A DNA stretch of 64,000 nt from Candidatus Aegiribacteria sp. MLS_C (GTDB taxonomy: Bacteria > Fermentibacterota > Fermentibacteria > Fermentibacterales > JCC-6). This document shows, piece after piece, positions 55,658 to 64,000 of this stretch. Positions within the stretch are counted from its first letter, which is position 1. Each line of letters opens with the position of its first letter. The position numbers were made by a program, and so were the translations under genes. Location of the stretch: positions 186,001 through 250,000 of the forward strand of contig LQBI01000001.1 of NCBI GenBank assembly GCA_002030045.1, written 5' to 3'. The notes beneath the pieces are model-generated. The model worked only from the letters and a program-made list of their open reading frames with translations, ran no database searches and was not told the DNA's origin.

Positions 55658-56827
55658 TCACTGCCTGTCCGTGGACCCGGTGAGCAGTGTCACGTTGCTC
55701 CTGGTGAAGAAACCGTCGAAACCTCCGTAGCGGTGTATGTATTCGTTTACGATCATGGTGTGTTCCGAGGGTTCCGTGAAGGTCTGCCTGAGACCCTCCT
55801 CCTCAGAGCCCACCAGCTCTATCAGGAACCCCTGTCCGCTGTCGACCAGCGTACTGTAGACCTCGCGGATGTCCCCGGTATCGAAGGCCATGTGGTGGAC
55901 CCTGGGACCGTAGTTCTCTATGAACTTCTCAGTAGGCCCGGAATGCTCCGTGCCGGCGAAGGGCCTTATGCCGGAAGTGAAGACCATGGCGTAGTCCTCC
56001 GGCGAGAGACGGGCCACGTTGGTGATGGAGTTGAAGATCTCGACGTAGACGGAGAAGTCGAAGGTGTAGTTCGTGAGTTCCATGAACTCTACGATGGCCC
56101 TGTCCCTGTCCTCGGCACGAACCCGGGTGGCCATATGGTCGAGGAAGCCCACCTTTTCCCCAAGGTTTCCCGGAGGCGGCGGGGCGTCCCATGACAGTTC
56201 CTCCCTCTCTGCGGAACCGAAATTCCCCGGCTCGCCCCTCCACTGCACGAAGCCCAGCGCGTTGCCGGTGTACTCCGAGGGATGCGTCTCCAGGTAGAGG
56301 TAGCCGTCGAAGGACCTGATCCCGTCATCCGCGAAGCTCCGTCCCGCCTCCCTCTGTATCTCGTGGTAGGCCGCAATGTCGGTCACGGAGAAAACCAGCG
56401 TTTCCAGCCTGGTGATCGGGAAACGGGAGGACTTCGGTCCACTGTTGAACCTGGTGAAGGGGTTGCGGCCGCCCGTCCTGTGCCTGACCATGATCCCGGC
56501 GGAACCCTCTCTGGTGAGGAGCAGAGCCTTCTCACCCGGTCCGGTGAAACCGCCGCCGGGCCTGTGGCCGGTCCGGACCGCAAGCTCCTCGGCAGCGGGG
56601 AAGAGCCTGTCCTCCTCCGTGTTGATGATCACGAACTCAAGTCCTCCCACCAGACCCTCCAGCCCCGAGCTGCGTCTCTCCTCCAGTACCCTTGGGATCT
56701 GCTCCTCGAGGTATCGGTCGCTGTTGCTGAAATCGTATGACCGGTCGGAATTGACGCCGCATACGGGACAGTGACCCTCATCCGTATGGTGCACCTTCCG
56801 GCATCTTCCGCATACGATCTTTCCCAT
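55658..56827 (-). CDS. zinc-ribbon, double-VOC (4-hydroxyphenylpyruvate dioxygenase-like) protein
   Basis: A 389-residue protein. An N-terminal zinc ribbon (CGRCRKVHHTDEGHCPVCG) precedes two vicinal-oxygen-chelate modules. The second carries a likely Fe(II) facial triad: His in GFLDHMATRV, His in VHHMAFDTGD and Glu in IVNEYIHRYGGFDGFF, the last resembling the C-terminal signature of HPPD. HPPD itself lacks the ribbon and the substrate here is not known. It is the last gene of an operon with a flavocytochrome and a DOMON protein. The 3' end is followed by a weak hairpin at 55634-55652. Confidence 0.72.
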   Translation of the reverse strand: MGKIVCGRCRKVHHTDEGHCPVCGVNSDRSYDFSNSDRYLEEQIPRVLEERRSSGLEGLVGGLEFVIINTEEDRLFPAAEELAVRTGHRPGGGFTGPGEKALLLTREGSAGIMVRHRTGGRNPFTRFNSGPKSSRFPITRLETLVFSVTDIAAYHEIQREAGRSFADDGIRSFDGYLYLETHPSEYTGNALGFVQWRGEPGNFGSAEREELSWDAPPPPGNLGEKVGFLDHMATRVRAEDRDRAIVEFMELTNYTFDFSVYVEIFNSITNVARLSPEDYAMVFTSGIRPFAGTEHSGPTEKFIENYGPRVHHMAFDTGDIREVYSTLVDSGQGFLIELVGSEEEGLRQTFTEPSEHTMIVNEYIHRYGGFDGFFTRSNVTLLTGSTDRQ

Positions 56828-56848
56828 GGGGCTCGTTACCTTCCGGTA

Positions 56849-58210
56849 CTAGAGAGAGAACCTCTCCATGTGGATGCTCCTCTCGTCGACATTCCTTTCC
56901 CTCAGGATCCCGTGGACCATGGCCATCATCGGCGGAGGACCGCAGATGTAGAAGGAGGACCCTGCCGGATCCCCCACCAGTCTGTCGATCTTCTCCCCGT
57001 CCACGTAACCGGTCTCGCCCGTCCAGTCATCGCCTGGACTGCTGAGGACCGGCACCATCTCCAGCTCCGGCGCTCCTTCGGGCCCGGACATTCTCTCCAG
57101 TTCATCCCTGAAGACGAGGTCCTGCTCCGTCCTGCAGCCGTACAGCAGCAGAACCTTCCTTCGGTCGCCGGTATCCCTCATGTAGCGCAGCATGCTCATG
57201 AAGGGAGTTATTCCGATCCCTCCCGCCATGAACACGATCCTGGACGGCTCGTTCCCGAGCAGGTAGGTGAACCTGCCGTATGGGGCCATGACCACCGCGC
57301 CGTCGCCCGCCTCGGTCTTCCCGACCGTGGCGGTGAAGTCTCCCGACTCCTTGGGAGATATGCTCACGTATCCCTTCTGCGCAGGACTCGAGGAAATGGT
57401 GAAGGGATGCTCCTCGGTGGGTAGACCCCTTGCCCTCAGAAGGGTGACGAACAGGAACTGGCCGGGCAGGTAGTCGAAACCCCTCCGTCCCCGTGGCGGT
57501 TCCATGCTGATGTCCCATACGTCCCGACCGATGCGGGACACGCCGGTGACCTTCCATGGACGGAGCCTCCCCCCGAACCTCCTGTAGACCGTCAGATGCA
57601 GGTAAGAGAAGGCGCCTGCTCCCAGAAGGATGAACCAGAGCACTCTGAACGCTGCGGGCTGGTAACGGACCGAGGCTGCATAGCTGTGCATGAAGATACC
57701 GGCGAGAATGACCGGCGTAAGAAGACTGTGCCCGCGGAACCACCACTGGAAGGGCAGGCGGAGCCTGGAGTGGAACAGGGCGGCGATGCCGAAGAACACC
57801 AGTACGGCTAGTGTAAGCTTTGCAGCCATCAGGTGCCAGGGGAGGTCGAGTGAGAGGAGCAGCTCCCTGTTGTTCCTGCCCAGTGCAAGGAGAACCGGAT
57901 GCGCTGTCACGAACAGCGCGCCTATGACCCCCGTTACCCTGTGGACCCTCAGGAGCCGGTCCAGTCCGAAGGGTCTCTCCACCCACCTGAACCTCGAGGA
58001 GAAAAGGGGCTGCAGCGCCAGTACGGCGAACCCCGTCATGCCGAGGACGAGGCCCGCACCGGCAACACAGTCACTCCCGTAACCTCCTCCGGTTATCTCA
58101 CGGACAATGATCGGCGAGAGGACCAGCAGGGCGTAGAGCAGTGTCCTCCAGAGGACCGCCAGCCTGTGGCGGGCGGTGCCGGTCACCCGGTATCCTGCGG
58201 CGGCGGGCAC
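56849..58210 (-). CDS. ferric-reductase/NADPH-oxidase-like transmembrane flavocytochrome
   Basis: A 453-residue membrane flavoprotein. The N-terminal half has about six helices with heme-ligand-type histidines (RVHRVTGVIGALFVTAHPV, FRGHSLLTPVILAGIFMHSY). The C-terminal half has the FAD site (EEHPFTISSSP), a glycine-rich NAD(P) loop (AGGIGITPFMSML), LYGCRTEQDLVF and CGPPPMM. Electrons should pass from NAD(P)H via FAD and heme to the other side of the membrane. The start is a GTG at 58210, 3 nt after the DOMON gene stop. The final acceptor is not identified. Confidence 0.87.
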   Translation of the reverse strand: MPAAAGYRVTGTARHRLAVLWRTLLYALLVLSPIIVREITGGGYGSDCVAGAGLVLGMTGFAVLALQPLFSSRFRWVERPFGLDRLLRVHRVTGVIGALFVTAHPVLLALGRNNRELLLSLDLPWHLMAAKLTLAVLVFFGIAALFHSRLRLPFQWWFRGHSLLTPVILAGIFMHSYAASVRYQPAAFRVLWFILLGAGAFSYLHLTVYRRFGGRLRPWKVTGVSRIGRDVWDISMEPPRGRRGFDYLPGQFLFVTLLRARGLPTEEHPFTISSSPAQKGYVSISPKESGDFTATVGKTEAGDGAVVMAPYGRFTYLLGNEPSRIVFMAGGIGITPFMSMLRYMRDTGDRRKVLLLYGCRTEQDLVFRDELERMSGPEGAPELEMVPVLSSPGDDWTGETGYVDGEKIDRLVGDPAGSSFYICGPPPMMAMVHGILRERNVDERSIHMERFSL

Positions 58211-58213
58211 GGG

Positions 58214-58750
58214 TCAGAGTTCCAGTTCTGCGGTATGGGCTTCTGTGTGCATTCCAGAGAAACCGTCGCTGTCGCTCCATGCCACCAGTATCCTGATGGT
58301 CTCCCCGGCTTGAAGCGCCGGGTCCAGTTCGTCGGAGGGCTCCTTCGGCAGCGAGAACGACATGACCGTGTACCCGTCGGTCTCGGTAACGTTCCCGTCG
58401 ATCAGGTCGTCGCTGCCGCCGTTATCCGTATCCGGGGAATGAGATATGGGAGAGGTGCCGTGGTCGTCCCTCAGATGGGCTCCCTCATCATCGGCGTAGC
58501 CGATGACGAGGTTGGCGTCCCTCATGGCGGGACCGCCGCCGAAGCCTATGGAGACCCAGCCACCTGCCGGAGCCTCCAGACTGAAGCTGAAGCGGTCGTC
58601 GGACTCCGACCAGGACAGCGAGGCTCCCTCGATATCCACCGTCTTCCAGCCGTCCCCCGCGTCATGCGGGATCAGTTCGCCCAGTTCGTGGGCGTGAAGA
58701 GGCGCCTGGAATACCAGGGCCAGCAGGACCGTTGTCATGGCGTATTTCAT
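58214..58750 (-). CDS. exported DOMON-domain protein
   Basis: A 178-residue protein with a signal peptide (MKYAMTTVLLALVFQAPLHA) and a beta-sandwich DOMON domain: FSFSLEAPAGGWVSIGFGGG, MRDANLVIGYADDEG, MSFSLPKEPSDELD. In the GGGPAMRDANLVIGY region a Met and a later His are spaced as in heme-binding DOMON domains, but heme binding is not proven. Its place just before the flavocytochrome suggests that it is the extracytoplasmic electron partner. Confidence 0.78.
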   Translation of the reverse strand: MKYAMTTVLLALVFQAPLHAHELGELIPHDAGDGWKTVDIEGASLSWSESDDRFSFSLEAPAGGWVSIGFGGGPAMRDANLVIGYADDEGAHLRDDHGTSPISHSPDTDNGGSDDLIDGNVTETDGYTVMSFSLPKEPSDELDPALQAGETIRILVAWSDSDGFSGMHTEAHTAELEL

Positions 58751-58935
58751 TATTCCCTTCCTCTTTTCGGGATCGCTTCGAATCCGATGTTTTCGTTATT
58801 CCAATATAGAGCATGCTCCGTTCCCGAGGTAGGCGCCGTCGTAATGTTGACAAGGGATGTCCGTCGACATACTGTGAGAAGTAAAGGTGTTCTCGGAAGA
58901 TAGAGCATGATCGGACTGGAAGGGTTGAGGTCGGA

Positions 58936-59548
58936 GTGGAACGGAAATACGATGTGGTCATACTTGGGGCGGGTACTGCGGGGCTCTCGGCCCCCCTTCG
59001 ATCCCTCCACCCTTCAGGTCGGAGATCTGCCGATGTTCCTGGCCGGGGACGTGAACCGCAGGCACCCTGTGCTTCACGAGGCCTCCGACGACGGAAGGAT
59101 AGCTGGTTACAACGCGATCGCTGAGAAACCCTCCGCCTTCCTGCGCAAGGCGAGGATGGGAGTGGTGTTCACCCATCCCTCGATCGCTTCCGTGGGAGTG
59201 GGTCCCGGCATGCGGGGGACCGTGACGGGCGAATACGACTACGACGACCAGGGCAGGGCTGTGATGACCTCCAGGAACGGAGGACTGGTGAGGGTCTACG
59301 CCGCTTCCAACGACAGCAGGATACTGGGTGCCTCCCTGGTGTCACCGGGAGGGGAGCACACGGCACACCTTGCAGCCTGGGCGGTCCAGTGCGGCATGAC
59401 CGTATTTGAAATGCTTCAGATGCCCTACTACCATCCCACCCTGGAAGAGGGGCTGAGAAGCGCGGTGAGGGATGCCGCGCGAAAGCTTCTGGTAAGGGAG
59501 GAGGGACAGGCCCTGCCGGAGCTTCCCCTGGGCCGTTCGGGACCTTAG
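58936..59548 (+). pseudogene. internally deleted dihydrolipoamide dehydrogenase-like gene
   Basis: The GTG at 58936 begins a clear FAD-binding strand-loop-helix (KYDVVILGAGTAGLSA). After about 20 codons the sequence jumps, in another frame, to the C-terminal FAD motif (TLQVGDLPMFLAGDVNRRHPVLHEAS) and dimerisation domain of the same family (FTHPSIASVGVG, YYHPTLEEGLRSAVRDAA). The redox-cysteine and NAD modules, some 260 residues, are missing at the junction near 58985-58995. TTGACA (58847-58852) with TACTGT (58870-58875) may be its old promoter. The rest still reads cleanly, so the loss is recent or the tail is conserved. Confidence 0.85.
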
Positions 59549-59563
59549 GTCGTTCCGCGGGTA

Positions 59564-59593
59564 TTGACATGGATGGCCGGGGGTAAATAATAA
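59564..59593 (+). promoter_or_regulatory. sigma-70-type promoter for the ferritin-like gene
   Basis: TTGACA (59564-59569) is followed after 17-18 nt by ATAATA/TAATAA (59587-59593), about 85 nt before the ATG at 59677. Confidence 0.6.
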
Positions 59594-59676
59594 ACGAACT
59601 GTACCCATGACATCCCCATCGCAGGATGTGGATGGAACACGGGCTGTCGTGCCCGGACAATGAGGAAAGGAAAGAG

Positions 59677-60216
59677 ATGGCGGAGAATAGCAGGGAAGAG
59701 CGCAGACAGGCGGTCATCGAAGTACTGAACGAGGCAAGGAAGATGGAGCTTCATGCCATAGTGCAGTACATGAACCAGCATTACGGGCTGGATGACATGG
59801 ATTACGGAGAACTGGCGGGAAAGATAAAGCTTATAGCCATCGACGAGATGAAGCACGCCGAGGACTTCGCCGAAAGGATCAAGGAGCTGGGCGGGGAACC
59901 GACCACGGACAGGGCGGCCGAAGTTGTGCCCGGCCAGGCGGTGGAGAAGATATTCAAGTTCGACAGCGGCCTGGAGGACGATACCATTGACAGGTACAGC
60001 AAGTTCGAGGCGGTCTGCAGGGAGAACGGTGATACCATCACAGCCAAGCTGTTCGAGCGTATCATCGACGAGGAGCAGATCCACCTCAACTACTTCGACG
60101 ACATCGACGACCACATCGAGAAACTCGGCAAGAACTTCCTCGCCCGCAAAGCGGGGACACCCTCGGACACGGGGCTTACCATTCTCGGTTTCGTGGCGCA
60201 GCAGGGCGGCGAGTAG
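59677..60216 (+). CDS. ferritin-like/bacterioferritin protein
   Basis: A 179-residue four-helix di-iron protein for iron storage or detoxification. The ligands are in place: Glu of MELHAIVQYMNQHY, Glu and His of IDEMKHAEDFAERI, Glu of YSKFEAVC, and Glu/His of IDEEQIHLNYFDDID. This layout matches bacterioferritin-like proteins. The heme-ligating Met is not obvious. The ATG at 59677 has AGGAAAGGAAAGAG upstream and starts the first helix region. The open frame from 59626 is not needed. Confidence 0.88.
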   Translation: MAENSREERRQAVIEVLNEARKMELHAIVQYMNQHYGLDDMDYGELAGKIKLIAIDEMKHAEDFAERIKELGGEPTTDRAAEVVPGQAVEKIFKFDSGLEDDTIDRYSKFEAVCRENGDTITAKLFERIIDEEQIHLNYFDDIDDHIEKLGKNFLARKAGTPSDTGLTILGFVAQQGGE

Positions 60217-60425
60217 AGGCTGCGGGACCGCTGGGGGCCTTCAGGTCAGGAGTCCCCCTCCGCTTCTCCGGTGATCCTTCTTCGGAACCTCTGCAGTACC
60301 CTTATCATTCCGGTTCTTCACTTGAACAAGCGGGGCATTTTGAATCCGGCGGTCGGATAACGATCTTCCGGGCATGGTTTTAGGTGTTTCCCGCATCGGT
60401 CCGTGCAGTAGACTTCGCACGGTTC

Positions 60426-60453
60426 TTGTCCTTATATTACCTGTTCGCATAAT
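60426..60453 (+). promoter_or_regulatory. candidate promoter for ppdK
   Basis: TTGTCC (60426-60431) and CATAAT (60448-60453) are 16 nt apart, about 28 nt before the ATG of the dikinase. The rest of the 264-bp spacer shows no clear gene. Confidence 0.45.
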
Positions 60454-60480
60454 CCGTGCCACACCTGAAGAGAGGTTCTC

Positions 60481-63258
60481 ATGAACAAGACCAAGTATGT
60501 CTTTTTTTTCGGAGGAGACAGGACCGAAGGCGATCGCAGCCAGAAGGAGCTTCTTGGTGGCAAGGGGGCCAACCTGGCCGAGATGACGAGGCTTGGACTG
60601 CCGGTGCCACCAGGGTTCACCATTTCCACACAGGCCTGCGCTGCCTACTACAGCGAGGGTATTAGAGGAGCCTGGCCCGAAGGTCTCGAGGAGGAGGTCA
60701 GGGAGAAGCTGGCACTCCTTGAAGAGATCACCGGCAAGGAATTCGGCAAGGGTGAAGATCCGCTGCTTGTCTCGGTGAGGAGCGGGGCGGCAGTATCCAT
60801 GCCCGGAATGATGGACACGGTCCTGAACCTCGGCATGAACCGGAAGTCCATAGAGTCGCTCATCAGCAGGACGGGCAATCCCCGATTCGTATGGGACGCC
60901 TACAGAAGGTTCATACAGATGTTCGGTGATGTCGTGATGGGAATACCCCACCACAGCTTCGAGGAGGCCCTGGAGGTCATCAAGTCCCGCCGAGGATTGG
61001 AACTGGACACCGAGCTGACGACAGAGGACCTGAAGGCTGTGGTGGAGAGCTTCAGGGAGATATACGACCGGGAGATAGGGGAACACTTCCCAGAGGAACC
61101 CTGGGAACAGCTCAAGCTGTCCATCGATGCGGTCTTCGGTTCCTGGAACAACAACAGGGCTATCCGTTACCGCGAGATCAACGGAATAACGGGTCTCTTC
61201 GGCACCGCCGTCAACGTGCAGACCATGGTCTTCGGCAACATGGGAGACAGCTCGGGCACCGGTGTATGCTTCACCCGAGACCCGGCCAGCGGTGAGAACG
61301 AGTTCTATGGCGAGTACCTGATGAACGCACAGGGCGAGGACGTGGTGGCCGGCATAAGGACCCCGAAGCCGATATCCACACTCAGGGATGTCAACGAGAA
61401 GGCCTACAGTGAACTCCTGGCCATCAGGAGCAGGCTTGAGGAGCACTACCTGGACATGCAGGACGTGGAGTTCACCATTCAGGACGGCAAGCTCTACATA
61501 CTTCAGACCAGGGCCGGCAAGAGGACCGTCTTCGCTGCGCTGAACATAGCCGTTGATATGGTCCGGGAGGGTCTGATAGATGAGAAGACGGCCCTGATGA
61601 GGGTTCCCACGGGCAGTTTCAACCAGCTGTTCGCGCCGGTGCTCGGCAGGGAGAGCAAAAAGCAGGCACAGTACCTCACGACCGGTCTCAGCGCATCTCC
61701 CGGAGGCGCCTGCGGCAGGGCCGTTTTCAGCGCCGATGATGCGGAGGAATGGGCAGCGAGGAATGAGAATGTCATCCTCTGCCGCAAGGAGACCAGCCCC
61801 GAGGACATCGGTGGCATGTCGGTGGCGAAGGGCATCATCACCTCAAGGGGCGGTATGACCTCCCATGCAGCCGTGGTGGCGAGGGGTATGGGCACTCCCT
61901 GCGTCGCCGGGGCCAGCGACCTCAGCGTCGACTCGACAGCAAAAAGGATAAAATGCGGCGATGTTTTGATCAGGGAAGGTGACGTCATAGCGCTTGACGG
62001 ATTCACGGGAGAGGTCTTCGCCGGAGAGGTGAAGGTCAAACCTTCCGAGATACTGACCATATCCTCCGGGGAGGGAGAACCGGCGGATTCCAGGCTCTAC
62101 ATGAACTATTCGCAGCTCATGGAATGGGCCGACAAGTACAGGAGGCTGGGAGTCAGGACCAATGCGGAGACCGTGAGGGACACCACCGTGGCCGTCAATT
62201 TCGGTGCCCAGGGAATAGGGCTCTGCAGGACCGAGCACATGTTCTTCGGAGAGGACAGGATCGTATCCTTCAGGAAGCTGATACTCGTCGCCGACGAGGT
62301 GAAGAAGCTCAGGGAGCAGATAGACGCCCGGGATGGGGATACCTCCGACCTCGAGGAGCAGCTGGCCGATCCGCTGGAGGATTACAACGAAGCCCTGAAC
62401 GAACTTCTTCCCCTTCAGAAGGGCGATTTTGCCGGGATCTTCAGGGTCCTGGACGGCCGTCCGTGCACCATAAGGCTGCTGGATCCTCCCCTGCACGAGT
62501 TCCTGCCCCACGACGACGCGGGACAGAGGGAGATGGCGGAGAACATGGGCGTGCCAGTTGAGAAGATAAGGCGCACCGTGGAGAAGCTGCACGAGTTCAA
62601 CCCCATGCTGGGGCACAGGGGATGCAGGCTCGGGCTTACCTATCCCGAGGTGTCGGACATGCAGGTACTGGCCATCATGGAGGCCGCGATCGAGGTCAAG
62701 GCCGGAGGAAAGGAAGTCCGCCCCGAGATAATGATTCCCCTGGTGGGCCATCCCGAAGAACTCAGGATCGCCAGGGAAAGGGCTCAGAAGGTCATCGACG
62801 ACCTCCTGAAGAAGGAGGGGCTGCCCGCCGACCACATCGACTACAGGATAGGTACGATGATCGAGATACCAAGGGCGGTGATGGACGCGGCAAGGATAGC
62901 CGAATACGCCGACTTCTTCAGCTTCGGGACCAACGACCTCACACAGATGGCATGCGGTTTCTCCAGGGACGACGCGGGAGCTTTCCTGGACGACTACGTC
63001 CGAATGGGCATATATGATGTGGATCCTTTCACCACCATCGACGTCAGCGGTGTGGGCCGCTTCGTGGAGATGGGGGTGAGGGAGGGAAGGAAGACCAGGC
63101 CCGACCTGAAGATAGGGGTCTGCGGCGAGCATGGCGGAGACCCCGGGTCCATCAGGTTCTTCAACGGCGCCGGTCTCGACTACGTGTCCTGTTCGCCCTT
63201 CAGGGTCCCCGTGGCCAGACTGGCAGCCGCCCAGGCGATCATTGAGGGCGAGAGCTGA
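60481..63258 (+). CDS. ppdK: pyruvate, phosphate dikinase
   Basis: A 925-residue enzyme that interconverts pyruvate, ATP and phosphate with phosphoenolpyruvate, AMP and pyrophosphate. It is used in gluconeogenesis or pyrophosphate-linked glycolysis of anaerobes. Visible are the ATP-grasp part (LLGGKGANLAEMTRLGLPVPPGF, VSVRSGAAVSMPGMMDT), the swivelling domain with phospho-His462 (GGMTSHAAVVARGMGTPCV), and the TIM barrel (GLCRTEHMFF, FSFGTNDLTQM) with catalytic Cys881 in VCGEHGGDP. The length and order are those of a full-size bacterial PPDK. Confidence 0.96.
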   Translation: MNKTKYVFFFGGDRTEGDRSQKELLGGKGANLAEMTRLGLPVPPGFTISTQACAAYYSEGIRGAWPEGLEEEVREKLALLEEITGKEFGKGEDPLLVSVRSGAAVSMPGMMDTVLNLGMNRKSIESLISRTGNPRFVWDAYRRFIQMFGDVVMGIPHHSFEEALEVIKSRRGLELDTELTTEDLKAVVESFREIYDREIGEHFPEEPWEQLKLSIDAVFGSWNNNRAIRYREINGITGLFGTAVNVQTMVFGNMGDSSGTGVCFTRDPASGENEFYGEYLMNAQGEDVVAGIRTPKPISTLRDVNEKAYSELLAIRSRLEEHYLDMQDVEFTIQDGKLYILQTRAGKRTVFAALNIAVDMVREGLIDEKTALMRVPTGSFNQLFAPVLGRESKKQAQYLTTGLSASPGGACGRAVFSADDAEEWAARNENVILCRKETSPEDIGGMSVAKGIITSRGGMTSHAAVVARGMGTPCVAGASDLSVDSTAKRIKCGDVLIREGDVIALDGFTGEVFAGEVKVKPSEILTISSGEGEPADSRLYMNYSQLMEWADKYRRLGVRTNAETVRDTTVAVNFGAQGIGLCRTEHMFFGEDRIVSFRKLILVADEVKKLREQIDARDGDTSDLEEQLADPLEDYNEALNELLPLQKGDFAGIFRVLDGRPCTIRLLDPPLHEFLPHDDAGQREMAENMGVPVEKIRRTVEKLHEFNPMLGHRGCRLGLTYPEVSDMQVLAIMEAAIEVKAGGKEVRPEIMIPLVGHPEELRIARERAQKVIDDLLKKEGLPADHIDYRIGTMIEIPRAVMDAARIAEYADFFSFGTNDLTQMACGFSRDDAGAFLDDYVRMGIYDVDPFTTIDVSGVGRFVEMGVREGRKTRPDLKIGVCGEHGGDPGSIRFFNGAGLDYVSCSPFRVPVARLAAAQAIIEGES

Positions 63259-63300
63259 CGACATCCGGACCGAGGCGACGTCGGAAAGTATCAGGCAGCC

Positions 63301-64000
63301 ATGAACGGCAGTGGAACGGTAGTACTGGCAGACAGTGACGCGGGGCTTGTCCAGGTGCTGGGAAAGGTCCTCAGACTGGACGGGTTCGAAGTCGTGGAGT
63401 GTTCCACAGGCATGGAAGTGATAGACAGGGCGGTGGCCTCACCGCCCTGTCTGATAGTCTGCGGCTACTTCCTTCCTCTTCTGGACGGCCTGAAGGTCTG
63501 CCGCTACCTGAAGAGGGAACCTTCCGTATCAGGAGTGCCTTTCGTGCTCCTCACCCCAGGCATAGATCCCTATCTGAGACAGAGGTCCGAATGGGCCGGA
63601 GTGGAAGCGGTGCGGGAGCTTCCGGTTCGCTCAGAGGATTTTCTCTCGCTCTGCCGCAGTCTGGCCATGGAGAGCCCCGTGCATCGAAGCGCCGGGATCA
63701 CCAGGACCTCCCTTACCGACAGGGAGTCCGTCCTGGAGAAGCTCTGCGCATACCTGGAGACCAGGGTCAACCGGCTGGAGGCCATCTGGCACCTGACAGA
63801 GGAGCTTGGCAGGACTATGAGCGTACGGGAGATATTCCGAAGGATGGCCAACGGAATACTCACCGGTCTCAGCTTCGACAGGGTGTGGCTTTCCAGGTAC
63901 CTTGAGCAGACCGATGAACTGGTAACCGAGGTTGCCAGGGGAAGGAACCTTGGCGACGTGTCCGGGTCCATTCATGTGAGGGATCATACGGAACTGCCGC
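63301..64000 (+). CDS. receiver-like and GAF-type signalling protein (partial, cut by window end)
   Basis: The ATG at 63301 opens a frame that is still open at the window end (233 codons). The first 120 residues read as a receiver domain (TVVLADSDAGLVQVLGKVLR), but the phosphoacceptor position is Gly in VCGYFLPLLDGLKV, so it is unlikely to be phosphorylated normally. A coiled-coil linker (VNRLEAIWHLTEELGRTMS) leads into a GAF-like domain (VREIFRRMANGILTGLSFDR). The output domain lies outside the window. The gene follows ppdK by 42 nt. Confidence 0.75.
   Translation, partial: MNGSGTVVLADSDAGLVQVLGKVLRLDGFEVVECSTGMEVIDRAVASPPCLIVCGYFLPLLDGLKVCRYLKREPSVSGVPFVLLTPGIDPYLRQRSEWAGVEAVRELPVRSEDFLSLCRSLAMESPVHRSAGITRTSLTDRESVLEKLCAYLETRVNRLEAIWHLTEELGRTMSVREIFRRMANGILTGLSFDRVWLSRYLEQTDELVTEVARGRNLGDVSGSIHVRDHTELP

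Noticed and set aside
60241-61446. Minus-strand frame of 401 codons over the ppdK start
   Set aside because: Shadow of ppdK and its spacer; no start signal.
61843-63264. Minus-strand frame of 473 codons opposite ppdK
   Set aside because: The plus-strand PPDK active-site motifs cover the region, and the minus product is low-complexity.

Overview
The window is 64 kb of GC-rich, densely coding bacterial DNA. Arginine is mostly AGG, starts are often TTG or GTG with a clear GGAGG-type ribosome site, and neighbouring genes commonly share TGATG or ATGA stop/start overlaps. There is an outer membrane (Wzi-like and porin-like barrels) and large secreted proteins ending in FlgD/Por-type C-terminal sorting domains. 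With the C25 gingipain-like proteases, CotH proteins and lamin-tail domains, this points to an uncultured FCB-type lineage such as Fermentibacterota/Aegiribacteria. That placement is inference from gene content, not from a marker phylogeny.

Layout. 1-3.1 kb: a gene tail, a split transketolase and a SerA-like dehydrogenase. 3.1-6.7 kb: a four-gene cluster of uncharacterised membrane proteins. 6.9 kb: tRNA-Phe. 7.2-10.6 kb: a glycosyltransferase, two GNAT acetyltransferases, a second copy of the first membrane-cluster gene, and a 140-bp MITE-like element with 27-bp terminal inverted repeats. 10.6-19.3 kb (minus): one tightly overlapped operon with a histidine kinase, queA, a membrane protein, tgt, an RlmD-type methyltransferase and a Wzi-like barrel. 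19.4-26.8 kb (plus): PTS EIIA, zinc ribbon protein, guaB, a pseudokinase/LytR_C fusion, a CarD-like protein, hflX, a hypothetical and a flippase-like membrane protein. 26.8-36.6 kb: TPR/DUF4282 pair, lpd, mazG, a GGDEF response regulator, a beta-propeller, a retropepsin-PDZ lipoprotein, a transglutaminase-like protein and a LolC/E-type permease.

36.8-50.3 kb (plus) is a cell-surface operon: two C25 protease-like giants flanking a translationally coupled sirtuin, a TPR/HTH protein, a CotH/beta-helix/lamin-tail protein and a small lamin-tail protein. Convergent to it, 50.4-55.5 kb (minus) holds CotH, a porin, a VTC polyphosphate-polymerase domain and DUF4956, a likely polyphosphate module. 55.7-58.8 kb (minus) encodes a DOMON protein, a ferric-reductase-like flavocytochrome and a double-VOC (HPPD-like) protein. 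The end holds a clearly decayed dihydrolipoamide-dehydrogenase-like pseudogene, a ferritin-like protein, pyruvate phosphate dikinase, and the start of a response-regulator/GAF protein cut by the window edge.

The best candidates for undescribed systems are the membrane cluster at 3.1-6.7 kb with its paralogue, the protease-sirtuin-protease operon, and the DOMON/flavocytochrome/VOC operon. No CRISPR array, rRNA, or complete transposase gene was seen.
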